DNA from: an uncultured Oscillospiraceae bacterium
Lineage (GTDB): Bacteria; Bacillota; Clostridia; Oscillospirales; Ruminococcaceae
NCBI GenBank assembly: GCA_958403605.1
Contig: CATXYA010000042.1
Coordinates: 1 to 8,781, forward strand
Direction: 5' to 3'
DNA: 8,781 nucleotides
The notes under the pieces were generated by a model that saw only the letters and a program-made list of their open reading frames with translations, did no database searches and was not told the DNA's origin. Of this stretch, positions 1 to 5,543 are shown in pieces (positions within the stretch are counted from its first letter, which is position 1; every line of letters starts with the position of its first letter). The position numbers and the translations under genes are program-made.

Positions 1-158
1 CCATCCACATTCCGTACCTCAAGGGCAGCTACGGCACCGTGGACATGGGCGCCACCATGGCCCTGATCATGCTGAGCATTCTGCCGGTCATTATCTTCTA
101 TCTCTGCTGCCAGAAGCACATCATCAAGGGTGTGGCCGCCGGAGCCGTGAAGGGCTAA
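1..158 (+). CDS. Sugar ABC transporter permease, MalG-type (3' end only)
   Basis: This is the C-terminal end of an inner-membrane permease of a carbohydrate ABC importer; the gene enters from the left edge and the reading frame starts at base 3. The visible 51 residues contain one hydrophobic membrane segment (about residues 18-36, rich in M, L, I, V and F) followed by a short basic cytoplasmic tail, KHIIKG...GAVKG. An ending of the form (Q)K-x-I-x-KG-x-x-x-GAVKG is characteristic of the MalG/LacG/GanQ branch of sugar ABC permeases. The stop is TAA at 156-158. The next gene is malQ, 78 bp downstream on the same strand, so a maltodextrin or other alpha-glucan substrate is plausible but not shown by this fragment. 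The ATPase-contact EAA loop lies outside the window. Confidence 0.85.
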   Translation, partial: IHIPYLKGSYGTVDMGATMALIMLSILPVIIFYLCCQKHIIKGVAAGAVKG

Positions 159-236
159 GGAGCATAGAGCCTCCGCTCGGAGGGCGGGGCTGATAAGTAT
201 TTCAAAGCATTTCTATAAGTAAGTGAGTGACTACCT

Positions 237-1724
237 ATGAATCGAAGCAGCGGCATTCTGATGCCCATTTTCTCCCTGCCGTCCCCCTATGGCATCGGCA
301 CGCTGGGCAAAGCGGCGTATGACTTTGCGGACTTTCTGGCGGAGGCGGGCCAGCACTACTGGCAGATGCTGCCCCTTGGCCCCACCAGCTATGGGGATTC
401 CCCCTATCAGAGCTTTTCCACCTTTGCCGGCAACCCCTATTTCATCGATCCGGACCTGCTGGTGGAGGACGGCCTTTTGACGAAACGGGAGGTGAAGGCC
501 TACCGCTGGGGGAGTGACCCCCGCCATGTGGACTACGGCGCTGTGTATGACAGCCGGTTGAAGCTGCTGTCCAAGGCCAAAAAGCGGGGCTGGGAGCGTG
601 ACCGGGAGGAGGTCACGGCCTTTGTGGCGGAGAACGCCCGGTGGTTGCCGGACTACGCCCTGTTCATGGCCTGCAAGCGCCATTTCGGGATGCGCTCCTG
701 GACGGAGTGGGAGGATGAGGACATCCGCCTGCGCCGCTCGCAGTTGGTGCTGGAGCAGTACCGTACCCTGCTGCGGGAGGATGTGGAGCTGTTCACCTAT
801 ATCCAGTATTTGTTCTTCCAGCAGTGGGAGGCTCTGCGGACCTATCTCCATGGGAAGGACATCCATATCATCGGTGACCTGCCCATCTATGTGGCCATGG
901 ACTCCGCCGATGTGTGGGCCGAGCCGGAGAATTTCCAGTTGGATGACCGGTGCGTCCCCACGGAGGTGTCCGGTGTGCCGCCGGACTACTTCAGCGCCGA
1001 CGGCCAGCTGTGGGGCAACCCCCTCTATCGCTGGGATCGGATGCAGGCCGACGGCTTCGGCTGGTGGATCCGCCGCATCGACGGCGCCGGGAAGTTGTAT
1101 GACGTCATCCGCATCGACCACTTCCGGGGCTTCGAGAGCTACTGGGCAGTACCCTACGGCGAGGCGACGGCCAAAAACGGCCGGTGGGTCAAGGGCCCCG
1201 GCATGGCGCTGGTGGGTGTGCTCACCGGTTGGTTCCCGCAGCTGGAGTTTATCGCTGAGGATCTGGGCTATCCCACCCCGGAGGTGGCGCAGCTGCTGCG
1301 GGATTCCGGTCTGCCGGGCATGAAGGTGCTGGAATTTGCCTTCGATTCCCGTGATACCAGCAGCTATCTGCCCCATAGCTACGGGGAGAACTGCATCTGC
1401 TATACCGGTACCCATGACAACAGCCCGCTGGCCCTGTGGCGGCAGGAGGCGGATCCGGCGGATATTGCCTTTGCCAAGGAGTATCTGGGGCTTAACGACG
1501 AGGAGGGCTTCAACCGGGGCATCATCCGGGGCGGCATGAGTTCTGTGGCCAAGCTGTTTGTGGCTCAGATGCAGGACTATCTGGAGCTGGGGGCGGGACA
1601 CCGCACCAACGAGCCGGGGACTCAGTCCGGCAACTGGCAGTGGCGGATGCTGCCGGGAGAGCTGACGCCGGAGCTGGCGCAGCGCATCCGGAAGCTGACC
1701 CGCATCTACGGCCGATTGGCCTGA
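237..1724 (+). CDS. malQ: 4-alpha-glucanotransferase (amylomaltase, GH77)
   Basis: MalQ disproportionates maltodextrins by cutting an alpha-1,4 bond and moving the glucan to another acceptor, releasing glucose; it is cytoplasmic and works with maltodextrin uptake and phosphorylase. The 495-residue product has the usual length for short GH77 enzymes. It begins with the family opening SGILMPIFSLPSPYGIGTLG and has the substrate-loop region GDSPYQSFSTFAGNP near residues 53-67. All three catalytic acids are present: the nucleophile D294 in RIDHFRGFESYW, the acid/base E341 in FIAEDLG, and D394 in TGTHDN. The start ATG at 237 matches the family N-terminus. The upstream sequence has no clear Shine-Dalgarno, only AAGTAAGTGAGTGA, which is odd for this genome and fits translation from a shared operon message. 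The gene follows a MalG-type permease by 78 bp and ends just before a strong terminator, so it is probably last in its operon. Confidence 0.96.
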   Translation: MNRSSGILMPIFSLPSPYGIGTLGKAAYDFADFLAEAGQHYWQMLPLGPTSYGDSPYQSFSTFAGNPYFIDPDLLVEDGLLTKREVKAYRWGSDPRHVDYGAVYDSRLKLLSKAKKRGWERDREEVTAFVAENARWLPDYALFMACKRHFGMRSWTEWEDEDIRLRRSQLVLEQYRTLLREDVELFTYIQYLFFQQWEALRTYLHGKDIHIIGDLPIYVAMDSADVWAEPENFQLDDRCVPTEVSGVPPDYFSADGQLWGNPLYRWDRMQADGFGWWIRRIDGAGKLYDVIRIDHFRGFESYWAVPYGEATAKNGRWVKGPGMALVGVLTGWFPQLEFIAEDLGYPTPEVAQLLRDSGLPGMKVLEFAFDSRDTSSYLPHSYGENCICYTGTHDNSPLALWRQEADPADIAFAKEYLGLNDEEGFNRGIIRGGMSSVAKLFVAQMQDYLELGAGHRTNEPGTQSGNWQWRMLPGELTPELAQRIRKLTRIYGRLA

Positions 1725-1736
1725 AAAGCAACGGGA

Positions 1737-1765
1737 GGGACCGAGCCGATGCTCGGTCCCTTTTT
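1737..1765 (+). terminator. Intrinsic terminator after malQ
   Basis: A perfect 10-bp GC-rich stem (GGGACCGAGC / GCTCGGTCCC) with a 4-base loop CGAT is followed directly by TTTTT. It begins 12 bases after the malQ stop codon and would end the transport/malQ transcript before the acetyltransferase remnant. Confidence 0.93.
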
Positions 1766-1783
1766 CCGTGGAAGGAGAAGGAT

Positions 1784-2099
1784 ATGATCCGTGTGTATGA
1801 GGTGCGGCGGCGGGAGGCGGCACGGATGGCGCAGCTGCTGGGGGTGTGGGAGGCATCCGTCCGGGCCACCCGCCTGTTCCTGTCGGAGCAGGAGATCCGG
1901 CGCCTCCGGAGCTATGTGCCGCAGGCCTTGGCGGGTGTGGACATCTGCTGATCGCTGAGCGGAAGGGGCAGCCGGTGGCGTTTATGGGCGTAGAGGAGGT
2001 CACGGTGAACGAACAGGATCCTCATGCCGTGGGCTTTTACCGTTGAGGTTTATCGGCGGACCGATTGCGACGAGAAGGGACCCCTATCCACTGCTTTAT
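1784..2099 (+). pseudogene. GNAT-family N-acetyltransferase, decayed (frameshifts and internal deletion)
   Basis: This is a remnant of a YjaB-like GNAT acetyltransferase; such enzymes move an acetyl group from acetyl-CoA to an amine. Its start is well formed: AAGGAG at 1772-1777, then ATG at 1784. Frame 1 gives MIRVYEVRRREAARMAQLLG and continues through WEASVRATRLFLSEQEI to AGVDIC, stopping at 1949-1951. The protein resumes in another frame from about 1945 as LLIAERKGQPVAFMGVE, consistent with loss of one base. It then jumps directly to EVTVNEQDPHAVGFYR, so the central acetyl-CoA-binding part (LxxLFVxPxxRGxGxG in the family) is missing, about 30-40 residues by comparison with the family. A stop at 2044-2046 follows, after which a third frame from 2045 reads EVYRRTDCDEKG, and a fourth ends in PYPLLYR. 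Both pieces match the normal GNAT C-terminus (GFxVYxRxxxDxxGxPYPLLxM). The gap sizes are inferred from family memory, not alignment. With the CoA site gone, the product cannot be functional. Confidence 0.85.
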
Positions 2100-2127
2100 A
2101 GGGGGACCGCCGGAACTGAAAACAGTG

Positions 2128-2162
2128 CATGACCCCGGCGGCCATTGGCCGCCGGGGTCATG
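2128..2162. repeat. 35-bp palindromic repeat A, left copy
   Basis: This is a perfect inverted repeat with 16-bp arms (CATGACCCCGGCGGCC and its complement) around the 3-base centre ATT. The same 35 bases occur without mismatch at 2365-2399. In this copy an extra outer pairing, ACAGT (2122-2126) with ACTGT (2166-2170), can extend the stem across a small internal loop. No T-run follows on either strand, so it is not a standard intrinsic terminator. Confidence 0.9.
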
Positions 2163-2167
2163 GAGAC

Positions 2168-2198
2168 TGTCGGAAAAACCCTCCGGGTTTTTCCGACA
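2168..2198. repeat. Perfect hairpin B with A/T tract inside the stem
   Basis: A 14-bp perfect stem runs TGTCGGAAAAACCC / GGGTTTTTCCGACA with loop TCC. The inner CCC-TCC-GGG followed by TTTTT, preceded by AAAAA, resembles a compact bidirectional terminator. It could stop read-through from either side, although the GC part of the stem is only 3 bp. The flanking AGACTG (2164-2169) can instead pair with CAGTCT (2207-2212), making an alternative outer stem. Confidence 0.8.
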
Positions 2199-2201
2199 AA
2201 A

Positions 2202-2264
2202 GGTTGCAGTCTGCTGTGCGCATAATTTGTGTGCCATAGGCGCACAAATTCCACACTTGCAGCC
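2202..2264. repeat. Hairpin C with outer stem
   Basis: The inner stem is 12 bp (2224-2235 with 2239-2250; AATTTGTGTGCC / GGCGCACAAATT, one G-T pair) with loop ATA. An outer 7-bp stem, GGTTGCA (2202-2208) with TGCAGCC (2258-2264, one wobble), encloses it across an internal loop. The outer left arm overlaps the CAGTCT that can pair back toward hairpin B. Confidence 0.7.
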
Positions 2265-2268
2265 TGAG

Positions 2269-2316
2269 AAGTATTTTCTCTCACGCACATGTCGCGAGAG
2301 AAAATGATTTTACTTC
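2269..2316. repeat. Hairpin D
   Basis: The core stem is TTTTCTCTC (2274-2282) with GAGAGAAAA (2296-2304), continued inward past one A-C mismatch by CG/CG around a CACATGT apical loop. An outer GAAGTA (2268-2273) / TACTTC (2311-2316) pairing is possible if six bases bulge on the right side. Confidence 0.65.
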
Positions 2317-2338
2317 TTTGCCGCCTGCGGGCGGCAAA
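2317..2338. repeat. Hairpin E
   Basis: A perfect 9-bp stem, TTTGCCGCC with GGCGGCAAA, has the loop TGCG. It directly abuts the outer right arm of hairpin D, with no spacer. No T-run follows on either strand. Confidence 0.75.
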
Positions 2339-2364
2339 CTCTGCGAGGCCTTTTTGACACGCTG

Positions 2365-2399
2365 CATGACCCCGGCGGCCATTGGCCGCCGGGGTCATG
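2365..2399. repeat. 35-bp palindromic repeat A, right copy
   Basis: This copy is identical over 35 bases to the palindrome at 2128-2162. The stem grows by one further G-C pair (2364 with 2400). It sits 27 bp beyond the kdgK stop codon and would form a very stable hairpin at the 3' end of the kdgAK message. On that strand it is followed by AGCGTGTCAAAAAGG, not a T-run, so a role in transcript-end stability is as likely as termination. Confidence 0.9.
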
Positions 2400-2426
2400 C
2401 TATGGAAAGGAAGGGGATAGAATGTT

Positions 2427-3452
2427 TTACCGCTGTACCCGACCGGAGCCGTCGCCGCCGGCCAGTTTCTCCACCTCGGCCACAGTGGCCCGGTTGAAGT
2501 CGCCCTCGATGGAGTGCTTCAGGGCCGAAGCCGCCACGGCAAATTCGATGGCGCTCTGGCTGTCCTTGCCGCTGAGCAGGGCATAGATCAGGCCGCCGCC
2601 GAAGCTGTCACCGCCGCCCACACGGTCCACGATGTGCAGGTGGTACTCCTTGGAGAAGCAATAGCTCTCGCCGTCGTACAGCATACCGGCCCAGTCGTTG
2701 TCGCTGGCGGACAGGGAGGTGCGGAGGGTGATGGCCACCTTCTCGAAGCCGAACCGGTCGGCCAGCTGCTTGGCCACGGACTTATAGCCCTCCTTGTTGA
2801 GCTTGCCGCCGTAGATATCGGTGTTCTCCGCCTCGATGCCGAACACGTCCTTGGCGTCCTCCTCGTTGGAGATGCACACGTCCACGTACTGGCACAGGTC
2901 GGTCATGGCGGCGCGGGCTTCGGCGCGGGCCCACAGTTTGCCGCGGTAGTTCAAGTCGCAGCTGATCTTCACGCCGTGGGCTTTGGCGGCCTTGCAGGCC
3001 TCGCGGCAGATCTCCACCACGTTGGCGCCCAGCGCCGGGGTGATGCCGGTGAAGTGGAACCAGTCCGCGCCCTCAAAGATGGCGTCCCAATCGAAATCAG
3101 CGGTGGAGGCCTCCTGGATGGCGGAATGGGCGCGGTCATAAATGCAGACGGAGCCGCGCTGGGAGGCGCCCTTCTCGTTGAAGTAGATGCCCACGCGGTC
3201 GCCGCCGCGCACGATCATGGAGGTGTCGACGCCGTAGCGGCGCAGGCTGTTGACAGCCGCCTGGCCGATGGCATGGGCGGGCAGCTTGGTGACGAAAGCA
3301 GCATCCAGGCCGTAGTTGGCCAGGGAGACGGCCACGTTGGCCTCGCCGCCGCCGAAGGTGAACTCCACATGGTCGGCCTGGACAAAGCGCTCGTAGTTAT
3401 ACGGCTGCAGGCGCAGCATCAGCTCGCCGAAGGTAACAACTCTTTTAGACAT
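2427..3452 (-). CDS. kdgK: 2-keto-3-deoxygluconate kinase (PfkB family)
   Basis: The enzyme would phosphorylate 2-keto-3-deoxygluconate with ATP to KDPG in the cytoplasm, feeding the aldolase encoded just upstream. The 341-residue protein is a full-length ribokinase/PfkB sugar kinase. It has FTFGGGEANVAVSLANYG near residues 31-48 (signature 1, sugar binding), SNEEDAKDVFG in the middle, and the C-terminal signature DRVGGGDSFGGGLIYALL with catalytic base D282 and the anion-hole glycines. The KDG-kinase assignment rests on the neighbours (KDPG aldolase, IclR regulator) and general resemblance; a fructokinase-like specificity cannot be excluded from motifs alone. The start is ATG at 3452-3450 on the minus strand. 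AAGGAG lies 10 bases upstream, and a TTG three bases earlier is a less likely start. The gene follows kdgA by 52 bp on the same strand. That gap can form a small GC hairpin (3484-3498, 5-bp stem). Confidence 0.88.
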   Translation of the reverse strand: MSKRVVTFGELMLRLQPYNYERFVQADHVEFTFGGGEANVAVSLANYGLDAAFVTKLPAHAIGQAAVNSLRRYGVDTSMIVRGGDRVGIYFNEKGASQRGSVCIYDRAHSAIQEASTADFDWDAIFEGADWFHFTGITPALGANVVEICREACKAAKAHGVKISCDLNYRGKLWARAEARAAMTDLCQYVDVCISNEEDAKDVFGIEAENTDIYGGKLNKEGYKSVAKQLADRFGFEKVAITLRTSLSASDNDWAGMLYDGESYCFSKEYHLHIVDRVGGGDSFGGGLIYALLSGKDSQSAIEFAVAASALKHSIEGDFNRATVAEVEKLAGGDGSGRVQR

Positions 3453-3504
3453 CAAAGTTTCTCTCCTTTTTCATCCTGTCTTGGGGCCGCGCGGGCCCGC
3501 TTGC

Positions 3505-4452
3505 TTATTTCTGCACCAGGTGCACGGCGAAGCCGGCGATCTCGTCCTGGAAGTAAACGGCTTTTTCCGTCAGGGTCTCCTCGGCAAAGGCGATGCCTTT
3601 ATTGCGGAAGTACGCGACGGCGCGGGGCAGGGTGTTGGTGCCGATGGCGATGTGGCCGTATTTGCCGCGGCCGTTGGATTTCATGATCTCAATGGACTTG
3701 CCGCCCGCGAAGATGGAGGAGTTGCCCACCGCGTAATCGAAGCCGAACATGGCCTCAAACACCTTGGCGGCCTTCAGCGCCTCTTCCTCGCTGCCGCAGT
3801 TGATGCCGATGTGCTTGACCTCGAAGCCCAGCATGGTGTTGACGGCCTCGCGGGTCAGGCGCTCGATCTCGTCCCAGTTGCCGGCGTCAATGAGGTCCTT
3901 CTTCACCATCCAGGTGCCGCCGCAGGCGACGATCTTCGGGAAGGAGAGGTAATCCATCAGGTTTTTGGCGTTGACGCCGCCGGTGGGCATCCAGCGCAGG
4001 TTGGTGTAGGGGCCGGCCACGGCCTTCAGCTTGGCGATGCCGCCGTTCTGCTCGGCCGGGAAGAACTTCACCACGTCCAGGCCCATGCTCATGGCCTGCT
4101 CCATCTCGCCGGGAGTGGCGGTGCCGGGCATCATCAGCATGCCCTTGGACAGCACATATTTGGTAATCTCGGGGTTGAAGCCGGGGCTGACGATGAACTT
4201 GACGCCCGCGTCGATGGCGCGGTCCGCCTGGTCTTTGGTCAGCACGGTGCCGGCGCCCACCAGCATCTCGGGCACTTCCTTGACGATGCGGCGGATGGCT
4301 TCCTCGGCGGCCGCGGTGCGGAAGGTGACCTCGGCGGCGGGCAGGCCGCCCTTGACCAAGGCCTTGGCCAGGGGCACCGCTTTGTCGGCGTCGTCGATGG
4401 CGATGACCGGAACGATGCCGATCTCGTAAATCTTCTGCAGGACCTCGTTCAT
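3505..4452 (-). CDS. kdgA: KDPG/KHG aldolase with C-terminal VOC (glyoxalase-like) domain
   Basis: The N-terminal part is a class I aldolase that splits 2-keto-3-deoxy-6-phosphogluconate into pyruvate and glyceraldehyde-3-phosphate; many relatives also act on 4-hydroxy-2-oxoglutarate. Residues 1-207 hold the family motifs: GIVPVIAI (12-19), general acid/base E41 in EVTFRT, GAGTVLT (66-72), SPGFNPEI, MPGTATPGE, the Schiff-base lysine K129 in VVKFFPAE, and the phosphate loop MPTGGVN (155-161). Typical KDPG aldolases stop near 210 residues; this one has 315. The extra segment (about 212-315) begins VKHIGINCGSEEEALKAAK and contains SIEIMK, GHIAIGTNTLPRAVAYF and FQDEIAGFAVHLVQK, a pattern like one VOC/glyoxalase module. 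H214, E255, H267 and perhaps H311 are possible metal ligands. Its role is unknown. ATG at 4452 is preceded by AAGGAG nine bases upstream. It is the first gene of the kdgA-kdgK operon, with a consensus promoter. Confidence 0.93.
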   Translation of the reverse strand: MNEVLQKIYEIGIVPVIAIDDADKAVPLAKALVKGGLPAAEVTFRTAAAEEAIRRIVKEVPEMLVGAGTVLTKDQADRAIDAGVKFIVSPGFNPEITKYVLSKGMLMMPGTATPGEMEQAMSMGLDVVKFFPAEQNGGIAKLKAVAGPYTNLRWMPTGGVNAKNLMDYLSFPKIVACGGTWMVKKDLIDAGNWDEIERLTREAVNTMLGFEVKHIGINCGSEEEALKAAKVFEAMFGFDYAVGNSSIFAGGKSIEIMKSNGRGKYGHIAIGTNTLPRAVAYFRNKGIAFAEETLTEKAVYFQDEIAGFAVHLVQK

Positions 4453-4481
4453 AGTGATTCGCTCCTTTTTATTTTCGCGGC

Positions 4482-4506
4482 CGCGGTTCCGCATGCCGGA
4501 ATCGCG
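4482..4506. promoter_or_regulatory. 25-bp inverted repeat in the kdgA leader
   Basis: Ten-base arms (CGCGGTTCCG / CGGAATCGCG, one G-T mismatch) surround the centre CATGC. It lies about 15-40 bases downstream of the expected kdgA transcription start and before the ribosome site. It could be an operator for the neighbouring IclR-type regulator or a leader RNA hairpin; nothing in the sequence decides between them. Confidence 0.5.
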
Positions 4507-4527
4507 TTCCACTTTCTTTCTGCCCTT

Positions 4528-4555
4528 ATTATAGTGAACAGGCCCTGCTTGTCAA
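4528..4555 (-). promoter_or_regulatory. Promoter of kdgA-kdgK
   Basis: On the minus strand there is a consensus -35 TTGACA (4555-4550), a 16-bp spacer and a consensus -10 TATAAT (4533-4528). Transcription should start near 4521, leaving a leader of about 70 bases before the kdgA ATG. A promoter this close to the sigma-70 consensus fits control by a repressor. Confidence 0.85.
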
Positions 4556-4607
4556 TGGACTTTTCTCTTTTTTTCCAAAAAACCTTCTGCTTCCCCGCTT
4601 TTAAGGC

Positions 4608-4636
4608 TTGCGCCCCGGACGGGAATGCCGTATAAT
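4608..4636 (+). promoter_or_regulatory. Promoter of the IclR-family regulator
   Basis: The -10 TATAAT at 4631-4636 has a partial -35, TTGCGC, at 4608-4613 with a 17-bp spacer. It would start transcription near 4643, about 49 bases before the GTG start. It points away from the kdgA promoter; the two -35 boxes are 52 bp apart, so one regulator bound between them could influence both. Confidence 0.65.
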
Positions 4637-4691
4637 GCAACCAACAGGCGTTTCGCATCGTGGAACTTGTCAATTTTCGGAGGTGGCCTTT

Positions 4692-5462
4692 GTGGAAAAT
4701 GTGAATGGCGGCGTACAGAGCGTGGCGCGCATCTTCAAGCTGATCGAGGTGCTCAGCGCCCATCCCTCGGGCGCCAGCCTGCAGACCATCAGCGAGGAGA
4801 GCGGTTTGGCCAAAAGCACCACCCACCGGCTGCTGGCCAGCCTGGTGGCCCTGGGCTATGCGGTGCAGGACAGCTTTTCCACCTACTACCGGCTGACGCT
4901 GAAAATGTTCGAGCTGTCCAGCGGCATCGTCAACGACATGGATATTTTGAGCGTGGCGAAGCCCCACCTGGACAAGCTGTCCCGCCACACGGGCAACGCC
5001 GTGCATCTGGTCATCCAGGACGGCGTGGACATCGTCTACATCTATAAGGCGGAGCCGGGGCCGGGCAGCATGCACATGTCCAGCTACGTGGGGCGCCGCA
5101 GCCCCATGTTCTGCACCGGCGTGGGCAAGGCCATTTTGGCCACCCAGAGCTACGGCGAGGCCGAGCGCGTGTGGCACAAAAGCGCCATCCAGCCGCTGAC
5201 CGAGCACACCATCACGGATTTTGAAAATTTTGTGGAGCAGCTCAAGCGCGTGCGCATGACGGGCTACGCCGTGGACGACGAGGAAAACGAGCTGGGCATC
5301 CGCTGCGTGGCGCTGGCCGTGCCGGGCATGAATGGACGTGCGGAGGCCGCTTTTTCCATCTCGGGCCTGGCGGCGCAGATGACGCCCCAGCGCATGCGCG
5401 ACCTGGCGGACATGGGCCTGGCCACGCGGCAGGACATCCTGCGGGACCTGGGCTGGCGCTGA
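4692..5462 (+). CDS. kdgR: IclR-family transcriptional regulator (probable KdgR)
   Basis: This is a DNA-binding regulator with an N-terminal winged helix-turn-helix and a C-terminal effector domain. The 256-residue length is normal for IclR proteins. Residues 8-57 (VQSVARIFKLIEVL...TISEESGLAKSTTHRLLASL) are a classic IclR helix-turn-helix. The effector domain includes NAVHLVIQDGVDIVYIYK, the R-S-P-M-F-x-x-G-x-GKAILA motif typical of IclR ligand domains, GYAVDDEENELGIRCVA and PGM...AAFSISG. The start chosen is GTG at 4692, eight bases after GGAGG. Extending the frame upstream adds 28 residues unlike the family and would run through the promoter. Divergent transcription from kdgA-kdgK strongly suggests it senses KDG or KDPG and controls that operon; whether it represses or activates is not visible. 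No terminator follows its TGA, and the next promoter begins five bases later. Confidence 0.92.
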   Translation: MENVNGGVQSVARIFKLIEVLSAHPSGASLQTISEESGLAKSTTHRLLASLVALGYAVQDSFSTYYRLTLKMFELSSGIVNDMDILSVAKPHLDKLSRHTGNAVHLVIQDGVDIVYIYKAEPGPGSMHMSSYVGRRSPMFCTGVGKAILATQSYGEAERVWHKSAIQPLTEHTITDFENFVEQLKRVRMTGYAVDDEENELGIRCVALAVPGMNGRAEAAFSISGLAAQMTPQRMRDLADMGLATRQDILRDLGWR

Positions 5463-5467
5463 TTTTC

Positions 5468-5495
5468 TTGACACCCCCTGTGTTTTGCTTATAAT
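5468..5495 (+). promoter_or_regulatory. Consensus promoter of the ligase-racemase-asparagine synthase operon
   Basis: A perfect TTGACA (5468-5473), a 16-bp spacer and a perfect TATAAT (5490-5495) place the start near 5502. The promoter sits directly after the stop codon of the preceding regulator gene and indicates strong, possibly constitutive, expression of the downstream genes. Confidence 0.88.
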
Positions 5496-5499
5496 GAAG

Positions 5500-5511
5500 A
5501 AGTATATACTT
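5500..5511. promoter_or_regulatory. 12-bp perfect palindrome at the transcription start
   Basis: AAGTATATACTT is self-complementary and overlaps the predicted +1 of the promoter at 5468-5495. Its position suits an operator for a dimeric repressor, but no cognate regulator is identified and AT-rich palindromes of this size can arise by chance. Confidence 0.4.
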
Positions 5512-5519
5512 TAGGAGTG

Positions 5520-5543
5520 GGACCCGCCCAGGGAGCGGCGTCC
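5520..5543 (+). other. Leader RNA hairpin upstream of the ATP-grasp gene
   Basis: GGACCCGC (5520-5527) can pair with GCGGcGTCC (5535-5543), giving 8 bp with one bulged C and a 7-base loop. It lies between the predicted start of transcription and the ribosome site at 5557-5562. There is no T-run, so it is not a terminator; a role in message stability is possible. Confidence 0.4.

Larger units (their letters stand above)
2100..2426. other. Gene-free interval packed with palindromes
   Basis: This interval lies between the acetyltransferase remnant and the 3' end of kdgK. No plausible gene is seen. Almost the whole stretch from 2122 to 2400 is accounted for by hairpins: palindrome A (2128-2162), B (2168-2198), C (2224-2250), D (2274-2304), E (2317-2338) and a second A (2365-2399). 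Most have loops of only 3-4 bases. The arrangement resembles a mosaic of bacterial interspersed palindromic repeats or a MITE-like non-coding element rather than a single terminator. Neighbouring genes converge on it from both sides. Confidence 0.8.

Noticed and set aside
170..187. A terminator between the permease and malQ (CCTCC-GCTC-GGAGG)
   Set aside because: The stem is only 5 bp and is followed by GCGGGGCTGAT with no T-run; the genes are more likely co-transcribed.
231..2003. A 590-codon open frame on the minus strand
   Set aside because: It lies antisense to malQ, which has all GH77 catalytic motifs; the minus-strand product is low-complexity and matches nothing recognisable. It is a GC-bias shadow.
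2096..2398. A 100-codon minus-strand frame and an 80-codon plus-strand frame across the hairpin array
   Set aside because: Both are built from the palindromic repeats themselves, lack ribosome sites and show no protein-like domain. The region is better explained as non-coding.
2128..2399. A CRISPR array
   Set aside because: There are only two repeat copies, 202 bp apart, the interior consists of other palindromes and not spacers, and no cas genes are present.
3453..3455. TTG as the start codon of kdgK
   Set aside because: The adjacent ATG at 3452-3450 gives the normal N-terminus and acceptable spacing from AAGGAG, although TTG cannot be strictly excluded.
3481..4635. Long plus-strand open frames across kdgK and kdgA
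   Set aside because: They are antisense to genes with intact catalytic motifs and read as alanine/glycine/valine-rich low-complexity sequence.
4608..4691. An upstream-extended start for the IclR regulator
   Set aside because: It would translate the promoter -10 region and add residues unlike IclR proteins, while GTG at 4692 has GGAGG at ideal spacing.
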